64,000 bases of DNA, from NCBI GenBank assembly GCA_014529385.2, contig CM043970.1, positions 45,538,279 to 45,602,278 on the forward strand, given 5' to 3'. Shown one piece after another: positions 34,757 to 45,439 of the stretch; position 1 is the stretch's first letter; each line of letters begins with the position of its first letter. The stretch comes from Adiantum capillus-veneris (Eukaryota > Streptophyta > Polypodiopsida > Polypodiales > Pteridaceae). A program made the translations under genes and the position numbers. The notes below the pieces were generated by a model. The model made no database searches. It had not been told where the DNA came from and was given only the letters and a program-made list of their open reading frames with translations.

Positions 34757-35170
34757 TGTTATGTCTCACTCGTAGGAGAGGGGATCTAGCCCAAACGACG
34801 TCGGGATGGGCGTAAAGTGTCCGAGCGGACGTAGTGTGAACCCAACCAGTGTGGCCGGCCATTATTATAAAAGGGAGGCCAAGGCGGCCCTCGTTTGCAG
34901 TTATCGATCCCCACTGGCAGAGTGCAAGTGGTTAGCCCGGGAGGCTAGGAGTGCGCGAGGTCACCTTGAGGAGGTGAGGCCGGGTGGTTTGGGACGATCG
35001 GTCTTACAGGTGCACGCCTACATCCTCAGACGCTGGCCCCAGCACGGGGGGGCTGCCGGATGGTGGCTATGGTCAGGTGGTTCATCCGACGAGTGTCTGT
35101 AGGCGTCCGTGTAGCCGAGAGATCCACTCCATGTGTTCGTTTCAGACGCGATCTAGACTATGCTTTGAAG
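34757..35170 (+). repeat. Gypsy-3 3' LTR (right end approximate)
   Basis: Starts TGTTATGTCTCACTCG directly after the polypurine tract. A good TATA box ATTATAAAAGGG lies near 34864-34875. GC content is clearly higher than in the surrounding DNA. The right end is uncertain because no second copy is present; about 35170 is a guess. Confidence 0.65.
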
Positions 35171-35703
35171 CAATGCTACACACCTGGTACTACCCAACTC
35201 AACAACCCAAAAATAGTAGGTGGTTGAAGTGGCAATCCAAAAATAGGCACTCGCAAACCATGCATGGAAAGTGGATACACAGGTGATGCATGCATGGAAA
35301 GTGAATGCATACAATGCATGATGGAAAATGGACACACCTAAATCTGCCTGCAGATGGCAATTCTTGCATGATAGGCACAAGCAACACAAAAATCTCTTAG
35401 TCTACACACTTAATTGAGGGGCTACAAAGCTCATTGTGGGGTTCTACCCATCACTTAGTGGACACAATCTCTCTCTATACACTTTGCACTTCAATGAAAT
35501 TTAAATGAAATAATAAAATACCAGTAGCAACAGCGCCTAATCAAGGGCCAATACTGTGTAAGAGAGAAACTCTAGCTCTCCATCTCTCTCTCTCATTCTA
35601 TCTAGTAATCTCCAGCTTTCTACACTATCTAAGCTGGATTCCCTCTTTCTCCAGTAAAAATTTTATGACCTATGAGCTCTCTGTGTCTCATTCAAATGTG
35701 AAC

Positions 35704-35709
<6 letters not shown>

Positions 35710-35783
<74 letters not shown>
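35710..35783. repeat. CT then CA compound microsatellite
   Basis: (CT)n 35710-35766 followed directly by (CA)n to 35783. Confidence 0.95.
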
Positions 35784-36465
35784 AATTTGAGTTTTATCCC
35801 AAGTCTAGCCTAGAAGCATCTTACATCAGAGAGAGCTACTAGAAGAACCAAACTTTTGACCCACAGTTGTCTCCAAAGAGCAAATGCCAAAGAGAAAGAG
35901 ACAAGCCTTACCTCTTTTGCTAGAGGTAACGAACCTTACAATCCTAAACCAAGAAAAGGTATGTCAGCATGTTAACCATTAAATGGATTGATAATGTGAA
36001 ATCAACAATCTTGCAAATGCAACAAGTACTCCGATCAGCAACAATGTTTAAAATAACACATCTAGACTCATTCTATGAAGGCATTATATCGCATCTAACC
36101 ATTCAAAATATCAATTAGTAGAAGCCGGATATTGAAAAATATCAAAAACTGAAACGAGCATCTCTGATGTGACTTGAAATGAGCATCTCTAATGTAGCTT
36201 GAAACTTTCCAATGACCAAAAAAAATCTCGCAGCATGAAACCTGAGCAATTTTGAGCCTTAAATTATGGTTCTGTTTCCAAATGAATACAAAAAAACATT
36301 TTCCTGAAGACGACCAAAATCTAGGGTTCTGTCTAGACGTTGCTGAGTTGGTCTTCCTTGCCAAAGATCATTCAAAAATGGTGATACAAGCAAACCATGA
36401 GATAAACCTGGCGTTGGTGCAGTCATTGCAAGAGGGAAGCCGTGGAAAGAGGGATACCCAACAAA

Positions 36466-36468
<3 letters not shown>

Positions 36469-36545
<77 letters not shown>
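36469..36545. repeat. CT microsatellite (77 nt)
   Basis: Pure CT run between TTC and ACCTGG. Confidence 0.95.
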
Positions 36546-36548
<3 letters not shown>

Positions 36549-37994
36549 TGGCTATCTTCTCGTGAGCATTGACCCGTCAGCGAAGCTGTGCATACACTGG
36601 AGCTGCAGAGCAAACGCAGAAACAAAAAGCAGGGTTCATGATTGAATCCAAAAAGACGCGGCAAGCCGAATGGCTATGCAGCTTGGCGATAGGAATTGGG
36701 GGGGGAAATGCTGCAGAAACTAGCGATATGGATGCATGCAAAATTGCGGATTTACCTGGAAGCAAGCAAGCAGCGTGGAGCCCCACAGGTCAACCGGCTG
36801 CTCTCATTCGTCAGGCGCAGAAAAATGAATTCCAGCAGATCGCGAGAACGACGATCTGCAGGCCCTCGATGTGCTTTGCACTTTAGGGTTCAGTGCGTTT
36901 TGTGATAAGCTTTTTTGCTTTGTTTCACACGAGGGGATGTGTATTACACAAAATGCATTCCAAAGACACTATGTTGTTTAGGCTGGATACACATGAGCTC
37001 ACGCGACCCCCCTATGGCGGGTATCCCTCGCTCTTACCAATGATTTCGAATGGCCAATCCTATACTTTTTCTCAAGCTCACTCAAGCGCATAGATAGAAC
37101 CCCAAGAACCCCCATAATGATCTCGTGAATCTATTTATCCATGTTAATATAGCCCATGTTAGCATAACTCTTATATAATCATTGCCACATTTGGCATACA
37201 TGTCGACCAAGACAGTGCCAAGCACGATGTTTTCTTTCAGCAACCCCTAAATTAAAATATCATTGTGAATTCTTTTGCCCATATCAACATCTTGTGTAAT
37301 GCCACATGCCTTCAAGGTGCAAGTGTACGTGATTACTATTAGAGAGATGCCCTCTCTTAGCATTCGCTCAAAACATCCCAGAGATTCCTGACCCCGATGT
37401 CGTTGGACATATCTTGAAATCAATGCACTCCATGAGGCAACATTGCAGACAGGAAGCTTATCGAAGACTCCAGCGCACTTGAAATACATATTGACTGATG
37501 TGCTTTATGAAGTGCACCACATTTGGCATACATGTCGACCAAGGCAGTGCCAAGCACGATGTTTTCTTTCAACGACCCTTGGCTTACAATATTATCGAAA
37601 ATTCTTTTGACCATATCAGCATCTTGTGTAATGCCACATGCCTTCAAGGTGCAAGTGTATGTGATTGCATTTGGAGAGTTGCCCTCTCTCTACATCCGTT
37701 GAAAATAGCCAAGAGCTTCATAACCCTAGCCCTGTTAGACATATCTTGCAATCAATCCACTCCATGAGGCAACATTGTGGCTTGTTGGAGGATTGCACAG
37801 TACTTGACAAACATAACTAACATGCTTTATGAAGTGCACCACATTTGGCATACATGTCAACCAAGGCAGTGCCAAGCACAACATTTTCTTTCAACAACCT
37901 CTGACTAACCGTGAATTCTTTTGCCCATATCAGCATCTTGTGTAATGCCACATGCCTTCAAGGTGAAAGTGTACGTGATTGCATTTGTAGAGAT

Positions 37995-37995
<1 letters not shown>

Positions 37996-38074
<79 letters not shown>
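37996..38074. repeat. CT microsatellite inside a PPR unit
   Basis: 79-nt CT run. In neighbouring units the same position holds only GCCCTCTCT (about 37350 and 37680), so the array appears to have grown from that short coding seed. Confidence 0.93.
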
Positions 38075-38076
<2 letters not shown>

Positions 38077-38089
38077 CTAAAAATAGTCA

Positions 38090-38210
38090 CCCACTTCTTG
38101 ACCTTGCCTTCAAGATGCAAGCGTACATGACTGCATCTTGATAGTCCACCCACTTCTTGACCTCAGCTGACCCTTGCCTTCAAGATGCAAGCGTACATGA
38201 CTGCATCTAG
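38090..38210. repeat. ~70-bp tandem duplication
   Basis: CACTTCTTGACC...TTGCCTTCAAGATGCAAGCGTACATGACTGCATCT is present at about 38090 and again at about 38150-38206 with a few extra bases in the second copy. Confidence 0.85.
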
Positions 38211-38610
38211 AGATACACCATCACTTCGCATCCATCGAAAATAGTCCAGAGCTTCTTGGCCCTACCCAAGTTGTGCATATCTCACAATCAATGCATTCCA
38301 AGAGATGACATCCTTAAGAGGATGCTCCTCAAGCACCTTTTGCGCTTTATGAAGTGCACCACATCTGGCATACATGTCGACCAAGGGGCAAGCATATGCG
38401 ATTGCAACTTTGTGAATTCTTTTGCCCATATCAACATCTTGTGTAATGCCTCGTGCTGAGAGATTCCCTCTCTCTACATCTACTCAAAATAGCCCAGAGC
38501 TTCCTAACATTGACCCTGTTGGACATATGCTACGATCAATGCACTCCTTGAGGCAACGTTGTGGACAGAAAGCTCGTGGCGAACTGCACCACACTTGACA
38601 TACATACTAG

Positions 38611-38740
38611 TGCATCCGTTGTGTTCTTTGACTATGAATCTTCACCAAGTCAAGCTTTTTGTTTGCCAAGCACTTGCACATCAATGTGTTTCGTTCTCGA
38701 ATGGAACACCAGATTCTTGGCCAAAGCAATAAACAAGACA
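38611..38740 (-). mobile_element. Copia-D RNase H fragment
   Basis: AGTGCATCC to GGCCAAAGCAATA parallels 45438-45585 of Copia-D (GACTATGAATCTTCACCAAG, TTCTTGGCCAAAGCAATA), with an internal deletion after GCACTTGC. It adjoins the PPR relic and carries no LTR. Confidence 0.8.
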
Positions 38741-39207
38741 CACTTACTTGAGCTTTACATTTTAAGGTTTTTACACCAAATTTCACCTTTCTCTTCTTGA
38801 GATTGCCCCTTTTGCGTAGCAGCCCCATCGCCAATGGCTCCTACATGCCTTGCGTCTATTGACCTTGCTACTTGTGCCAACTCCCCACGCCTGCAGACCA
38901 ACTAGTGCATATACCCCACGCATGCTGGGAGCAACACTTGGTGGGTTGTGAGCTATTAGCCGCATCTCTTGTTGCAATGACATTGGCTTGTTGTTGCATC
39001 TATTGATGCCACTCACCATGTGCCTTTTAGGAGAAGTACAGGCTGTGATCCACACCTGTTATTGCAACGATAGCCGGCCGCAGCAAGGTAATCCACAATC
39101 CCACCTCAACACACACACACACACACACGCACACACATAGAGTACATGGCCGGTTGTTGTTTGTCTCCTTCGTGACGGCGTATAAGCTTTTGCTGATAAG
39201 GCAAGGA

Positions 39208-39285
<78 letters not shown>

Positions 39286-39391
39286 GCCTCTGGTTGTTTG
39301 CCTCTCATCCCCTCCAAGCTTTGGCTAGAGTAGAATCTTGGAGGGCTTCCTAGCTCACGTCCACGCTCACCACTGCACTGGTGCTGCTTGT
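38741..39391. other. Unassigned DNA left of Copia-A2
   Basis: No recognised gene. Contains a CA run (39109-39138) and a CT run (39211-39281). Confidence 0.5.
39109..39281. repeat. CA and CT microsatellites
   Basis: CA array 39109-39138 (one G interruption) and pure CT array 39211-39281, separated by 70 bp of unique sequence. Confidence 0.93.
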
Positions 39392-40112
39392 TGTTACGAA
39401 ATAAGACGTAGCTAAATAGATATTTGAGTAGATTACTTAAGGGAGAGAGATAGATTTCACACACAAGAGATTATAGAGTAGAGAGAGAGAGAGAGAGAGA
39501 GAGTACACACGATATATGTGGTTCACCCAATGTGGGTTACATCCACGAGAAAGCAGGCACTCAATGGTTTTAGTACTTCAAAACAAGAAGTAGTTTACAA
39601 AGGGATTATACCCTTAATAGAGCTCCCGCCTTGCTTCACTCTCACCACCTCACACTCACCTTGTTGCACCAACTTCATACTATGAAATATGTGTAAAAAT
39701 GGCCTCCTTTTATAGGCCAAAAGAGCTGCCCTCTCTCATGAGAGGCAACCATGTGTAGCCGCCCTTGTGTAGATAAGTCCAAATTGGACCCTCCAATCCG
39801 CCCATGTGTGGCCGCCCTTGAAAAGACAAGTCCGCTTTTGAATTCGGCCACCGGGCCACCGGCCATTGAATTCCAACCACCGGCCATTGACTGTCGGCCA
39901 ACCGACCGGTTGTTTTCCAACCACTTTCCGACTGCCGTCTGGCCATAATATTCCGACTAGCCGTGAAAATTTTGGTTTCCGATGAGTGATTTTATTTTCC
40001 GGTGAGTTATTTTTCTTCACGCACGATGGCTTCTCCTCATAATGGGGGCCTTACAAATGTGTGTTTTTACCATAGAAAATTACAAGGGGTAAATCAGGCT
40101 CCATACTTAACA
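39392..40112 (-). repeat. Copia-A2 3' LTR (721 bp)
   Basis: Same family as 1367-2146 and 44103-44812. TATA-like CTATAAAAGGAGGCC on minus at about 39703-39717, GA run at 39480-39503. Confidence 0.92.
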
Positions 40113-40125
40113 ATCTCCCACTTGG
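40113..40125 (-). promoter_or_regulatory. Copia-A2 polypurine tract
   Basis: Minus strand CAAGTGGGAGAT just before TGTTAAG. Copia-D carries the same tract beside its LTR. Confidence 0.75.
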
Positions 40126-40259
40126 AGACTGATCTCCAAACCAAACCTGTGACTGCTTTTCATCCTGGCTTCTTATCCTTGAATGCCGATTGAAGATGAG
40201 CAAAAACTCAACTTCTCCTTGTTGACCACCTTTGTAAACATGTCTGCAGGATTTTCACT

Positions 40260-43200
40260 TGTATGCACCTTTCATAGCTTTAACTGTCCCTCTTTCAAAA
40301 GAGTGCGTATGAAGTGATATCTCACCTCAATGTGCTTTAACCTTGAATGAAAGGCTGAGTTCTTCGCAAGATGGATAGCGCTTTGGCTATCACTGTACAA
40401 GACACAATTGTCTTGTTTGAATCCAAGCTCTTCTAAGAATCTGTGAAGCCACAAAATTTCTTTGCTTGCCTCCGTCATTGCTACATACTCTCCTTCCATG
40501 GTAGAAAGTGAGACCACTTTCTGCACCTTTGAAACCCAGCTTACTGCTGTGCCTTCAACCGTGAAGACATAGCCCGTAGTGCTCCTTCGAGTATCTTGGT
40601 CACCTGCCATATCTGCATCAGCATACCCTTGAAGAAAAATATCAGTTCCTCCAAAATACAAAGCATTTGTTGTTGTCCCATTTAGATACCTAAGTATCCA
40701 CTTCATAGCTTGCCAATGCTCTTTACATGGGTTGTCCATGAACTACTCACAACTCCCACTGCATGTGCAATGTCTGGCCTTGTCCAGACCATAGCATACT
40801 TTAGAGAACCTACCGCTGTAGCATATGGAACTTTAGACATATAGGCTATCTCTTCTTGTGTCTTTAAAAACATATCCTTCGTTAGTTTAAAGTGACCAGC
40901 CAAAGGTGTAGAAACTAGTTTTGCATCTTGCATTGCAAATTTTCTAGTACATACTTGATGTAATCCTCTTGAGATAGCTTTATTGTCTTCTTCGTCCTGT
41001 CCCTTGATATTTTTATACCAAGTATCCTCTTTGCATCACCTAAATCTTTCATTGGAAAATATTTAGATAGCTACTCTTTTAGGTCTTTGATGTCCTGCAT
41101 GTTAGCTCTTGCAATCAACATGTCATCATTATACAACATTAGGATGATGAATTTCCCATCTCCCAAATTCTTCGTGTAGACGTAGTGATCCGAGTTGCAT
41201 CTTGTGAATCCATGATCCAACATCCATCGATCAAACTTCAAGTACCATTGTCTTGATGCTTGCTTTAAACCATACAAGCTCTTCTTTAATCTGCAAACCA
41301 TTTTCTCCTTACCTTTTACTTCATACCCCTTTGGTTGAAGCATGTAGATTTCCTCCTCTAAGTCACCGTGAGGGAATGCCGTATTTACATCCATTTGCTT
41401 GAGATTTAGATCATGAGCAGCCACAAGGCTTAAGATAAGCCTAATTGAGTTCATTTTTACAACAAGAGAAAATATTTCATTGAAGTCAATACCTTTCTTT
41501 TGAGAAAACCCTTTTACCACAAGCCTAGACTTGTACCTTTTCTTCCCACCTTCTTTTTCCTTCAGCTTGTACACCCATTTGTTTTGAAGTGCCCGCTTAC
41601 CTTTAGGCAACTCAACCAACTCCCATGTTAGGTTGCGATGTAGCGAGTCCATCTCCACTTGCATGCTCTTCGTCCATTTTTCTTTGGATTCATGTTGCAT
41701 AGCTTTTTTGTATGATTCCGACTCTCCAGAATCTGAGATCAAGAGATGGTTGAAGGAAGGAACAAACCTTTCTAGAGGTCTACTTGCTCTTGTAGATCTT
41801 CGAGGAATAGGTTGAGGCTCCTCATTTGGTTGACGTTGTTGCACATTGTCACCGTTTGCAGTCCTTGAGTCTTCATCGTCCTTGAGTCTTCACCGTCCTC
41901 AAGCTCCATGTACTCATCACTTGTTTCTTTTGTTTGTTTTCTTTCCAAGTAATCTTTGTACATATTTTGTTCGTTAAAAATTACATCCCTACTCCTTAAG
42001 ATTTTACCATCTTCAGGATTCCATAGGCGATACCCAAAGTCACCTTCTCCATAGCCAATGAAGAAACACTTTTTGGACTTTGCATCTAGCTTTGATCTTA
42101 GGCTTTTATCTATGTGCATGAAAGCCTCACACCCAAACACTTTAGGAAATGTATAATTCACCAGTTTACCTGTCCATGCCTCTTCTGGAACTCCCCCATC
42201 CAATGCCGTTGAGGGTGACCGGTTGATTAAGTACACATACGTACTTACAGCTTTCACCCAAAGCTCAAGCGGTAGGCCTGCATGTAGCCGCATGCTTCAT
42301 GCTCGCTCCATGATTGTCCCGTTCATCCTTTCCGAAATCCCATTTTGTTGAGGTGTCCTTGAGGTTGTCCTTTGCCTCTAAATGCCACTGCTAGCACAAA
42401 AGCTTTCAAAAGCTTGGCTGCAATATTCACCTCCATTGTCGGATCTGAGGCATTTAACCTTGGTACCTGTTTCATTCTCCACAAAGGCTTTCCACCTTTG
42501 AAATATGGAAAATACATCGGGCTTATTCTTCATGACATAAACCCATGTTTTTCTAGTCGCATCGTCTATGAATGTTGCATAGTACAATGAGCCACCAAGT
42601 GATAGTGTACTTGCAAGACCCCAAACATCGGAATGAACCAACTCAAGTTTTTTATTTTTTCTTTAATTTCCTAATTTTTGAAATTTTACCCTCTTTTGTT
42701 TACCATAAACACAATCTTCACAGAACTCTAAGTCCACTTCTTTCAAACCTAGTAGAAGCTTCTTTGTTTGAAGGATTTGCATTCCTTTGGCACTCATATG
42801 CCCAAGCCGAGAGTGCCACACCACACTGTCAACTTCTGTAGTTGCTGCACAAGCTGAAGGTTGCGTGCTAATTACCACCAAAGATCCCTTTGAGATCTTC
42901 CACTGTTTGTTTCCGAATGCAATGTTGTGACTTTCATCGTCCAATTGTCCTATAGAGATCAATTTTTTGCGAAGAGAAGGAACATGCCTAACGTCTTTAA
43001 GCTTCCATTCATTTCCATTAGCAGTTTTGATAGAAATTGTACCTTTGCCAACAATCTCACAAGCTTGATCATCTCCCAAGTATACATACCCAAAATTACC
43101 TTTGGTGTAATCTTGGAAATGTTGCTTGTGTGGTGTCGCATGGAATGAAGCCCCGGAATCTATTATCCAGGAATTAGACACATTGTCTAATGAGAGAATT

Positions 43201-44030
43201 AGAGCATCTTGTTCTACTTTACCTACCACATTGGCCTCGGATGTTGGCTTGTTGTCTTGAGACTCTGTCTCCTTCTTCTTCTTGGACCAGCAATCCTTCT
43301 TGACGTGGCCCTTCTTTCCACAGTTCCAACATTCAAGAACTGACTTTGTGTGTGACTTGCTCCACCTTGAGCGATCACGACCCTTTTGGTTTTTGAACCT
43401 CTCCTTAGACCTTCCTCTTGTTTCCATTGATAGTGCAGCACTTGATGATTCTCCTGTGCTTCTCCTTTGCATTTCCTTGCTTAGGAGAACACCCACAACA
43501 TCATCAAACTTAAGAGTATTTGTGCCAGAGATAGAATTACTTACATCCATCACAAGGCTATCCCAACTATCTGGTAGAGATGATAGTATAAGGAGAGCTC
43601 GCACTTCGTTATCAAAATTGATTTTCACCGATCGAAGTTGACTTATGTTTGTGTTAAATTCATTTAGGTGTTCTATAACTGAACCATCCTCTGCCATCTT
43701 TAGATTGAACAAGCGCTTCATGAGAAATACCTTATTGGATGCCGATGGATTCTCGTAGAAGTCATCAAGTGACTTCATCAAGTCCTCTGTGGTCTTCATC
43801 TCCGAAACGTTGAAGGCCACCGTTGACAGCAAGCTTAACCGGATTGTTCCCAGTGCCTTTCGATCAAGGACAATCCATGCTTCATCTGCCATCGTTGCGG
43901 GCTTCTTTGCAAGACCGCCTAGTGGCAAATAGAGGTTCTTCTAGTAGAGATAGTCTTCAATCTGCATCTTCCAATGTTGGTAGTTTTTGCCATTGAACTT
44001 CTCAATCTTGAGCTTCCCTTCCTCCGCCAT
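40260..44030 (-). pseudogene. Copia-A2 gag-pol, broken
   Basis: ATG at 44030 (MAEEGKLKIEKFNGKNY); TAG after DYLY near 43942; gag with zinc knuckle CWNCGKKGHVKKDC (about 43326-43285); protease IDSGASFHATP; gag-pre-integrase WHSRLGHMSAKG; stop (TAA) near 42661; integrase VHSDVWG, LRSDNGGEY, then TAG near 42396 and TGA near 42302 around TPQQNGISERMN; a frameshift near 41865-41898; reverse transcriptase from 41844 with LYNDDMLIA (41122-41133) and a stop at 41071; a shift near 40740 into RNase H (40739-40272: YADADMAGDQD, HIEVRYHF). Full pol content, but no uninterrupted enzyme. Confidence 0.92.
41862..41900 (-). repeat. 17-bp tandem duplication causing a frameshift
   Basis: On plus, GTCCTTGAGTCTTCATC is followed at once by GTCCTTGAGTCTTCACC and GTCCTCAAG. 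A 17-base gain shifts the frame between the integrase tail (ending 41772) and the reverse transcriptase frame (from 41844). Confidence 0.85.
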
Positions 44031-44085
44031 AACTCCCACTCAATTCAAGGAATCCTTTCCTTGAGATAATTTAGCTACGAGCAAA

Positions 44086-44099
44086 CCTGCTCTGATACC
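44086..44099 (-). promoter_or_regulatory. Copia-A2 primer binding site
   Basis: Minus strand GGTATCAGAGCAGG shortly after the LTR end CCTAACA, the initiator tRNA-Met type. Confidence 0.85.
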
Positions 44100-44102
44100 G
44101 GT

Positions 44103-44812
44103 TGTTAGGAAGTAAGACGTAGCTAAATAGATATTTGAGTAGATTACTTAATGGAGAGAGATAGATTTCACACACAAGAGATTATAGAGTAGAGAGAGAG
44201 AGAGAGAGAGTACACACAATATACGTGGTTCACCCAATGTGGACTACGTCCACGGGAAAGCAGCCACTCAATGGCTTTAGTACTTCAAAACAAGAAGTAG
44301 TTTACAAAGGAATTATACCCTTAATAGAGCTCCTGCCTTGCTTCAATCTCACCACCTCACACTCACCTTGTTGCACCAACTTCACACTATGAAATGTGTG
44401 TAGAAATGGCCTCCTTTTATAGCCCAAAAGGGCTACCCTCTCTCATGAGAGGCAACCATGTGTAGCCGCCCTTGTGTAGATAAGTCCAAATTGGACCCTC
44501 CAATCCGCCCATTTGTGGCCGCCCTTGAGAAGACAAGTCCGCTTTTGAATTCGGCCATCGGCCATTGAATTTCGACCACCGGCCACCGGCCATTGACAAC
44601 CGGCGACCGATCGTTTTCCGACCACTTTTCGGCCGCCATCCGGCCATAATATTTCATCGAAAAGGAATATTCCGGCTGGCCGTGAAAATTTTGGTTTCCG
44701 GGCGAATTATTTTTCTTCACGCACGATGGCTTCTCCTCATAATGGGGGCCTTACAAATGTACATTTTTACCATAGAAAATTAGAAGGGGTAAATCAGGCT
44801 CCATACTTAACA
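44103..44812 (-). repeat. Copia-A2 5' LTR (710 bp)
   Basis: TGTTAGGAAGTAAG to CATACTTAACA on plus. Differs from the 3' LTR by scattered substitutions and small indels, including GA-run length and the GC-rich CCGGCCA region, so it is older than Copia-B. Confidence 0.92.
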
Positions 44813-45111
44813 CTTGTAGCCACGTGGACTGGCCGGAATGTCGCCTCCCATAATAGAGTAGAAAGATTGTCATCGTGCGCGCTTATCATTTTTGGGGGTG
44901 GGTAGACATGTGTTACAGACTGAGATGTTCTCTTTTTTTTTTAAAGGACTTTGGTTTCAGCTCGTTCGCTTACCTTACTCATTTAACGTCTATGCCCGGC
45001 TGAGCTATCAGAGCAGATCAATGCCTACCCATCGTTGGACAAGGGGTTGTGGTTGTCTAAGAGTTTTTCCATCTCCACTTTTTTGCAACCAATACATTTT
45101 TGTTGGCTGGC
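44813..45111. other. Spacer between Copia-A2 and Copia-D
   Basis: Starts with the CTTGT target duplication. No gene or known repeat recognised. Confidence 0.6.
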
Positions 45112-45321
45112 TGTTGGATCAAGTGTAGGAGCGGGAAGAGAGAGTGCGAGGGAGAAGAGAGAACACAGACACAGGTGAGGGTGAGCCTTGCCCTCCTACA
45201 CAACACACACTATGTCGAGATAGCGTGTATAGGCTCGTAATGTATTATCTATACAGTTATATAAAAGAAACTGTAAGTGAGTTAGTGACGGTCGGTCGAA
45301 CACAGGTCAGCAAACCCAACA
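45112..45321 (-). repeat. Copia-D 3' LTR (210 bp)
   Basis: TGTTGGATCAAGTG to AACCCAACA, TG...CA ends and short inverted termini (TGTTGG...CCAACA). TATA-like TTATATAAC on minus near 45251-45259. Confidence 0.8.
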
Positions 45322-45439
45322 ATCTCCCACTTGATGGCCAATGTGGGAGGCCAAAAGAAAGAATGAGTGAGGAAGACTACATCTCACCAATGCCAATCAA
45401 CTCACGACAATGCTGAAACTAATGATTGGAGAGACTTTT

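Larger units (their letters stand above)
35171..37100. other. Unassigned DNA with microsatellites
   Basis: 35255-35340 has several imperfect copies of ATGCATGGAAAGTG. Long arrays at 35710 and 36469 are listed separately. No gene is recognised; short open frames here are low-complexity. Confidence 0.5.
37130..38610 (-). pseudogene. Tandem array of degenerate PPR (PLS-type) units
   Basis: On the minus strand about four units of roughly 315-335 bp each repeat the order: LVDMYAKCGALHKA, a V.SWSALI.RY piece, CFERMLREG, then LKACGITQDADMGKRIH. The anchor ATTCTTTTG.CCATATCA recurs at about 37270, 37602, 37914 and 38415. These are the repeats of plant PLS-class pentatricopeptide proteins, which bind organellar RNA. 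Frames shift and stops occur within and between units, there is no start, no targeting signal and no E/DYW tail, so the array is a relic grown by unit duplication. One unit is invaded by a CT array. Confidence 0.85.
39392..44812 (-). mobile_element. Copia-A2, structurally complete Ty1/copia element
   Basis: 5421 bp with LTRs 39392-40112 and 44103-44812, TG...CA ends and a perfect target duplication CTTGT (39387-39391 and 44813-44817). Primer site GGTATCAGAGCAGG follows the 5' LTR on the minus strand. The polypurine tract AAGTGGGAGAT precedes the 3' LTR. The coding region is complete in domain content but has several stops and at least two frameshifts. Confidence 0.95.
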
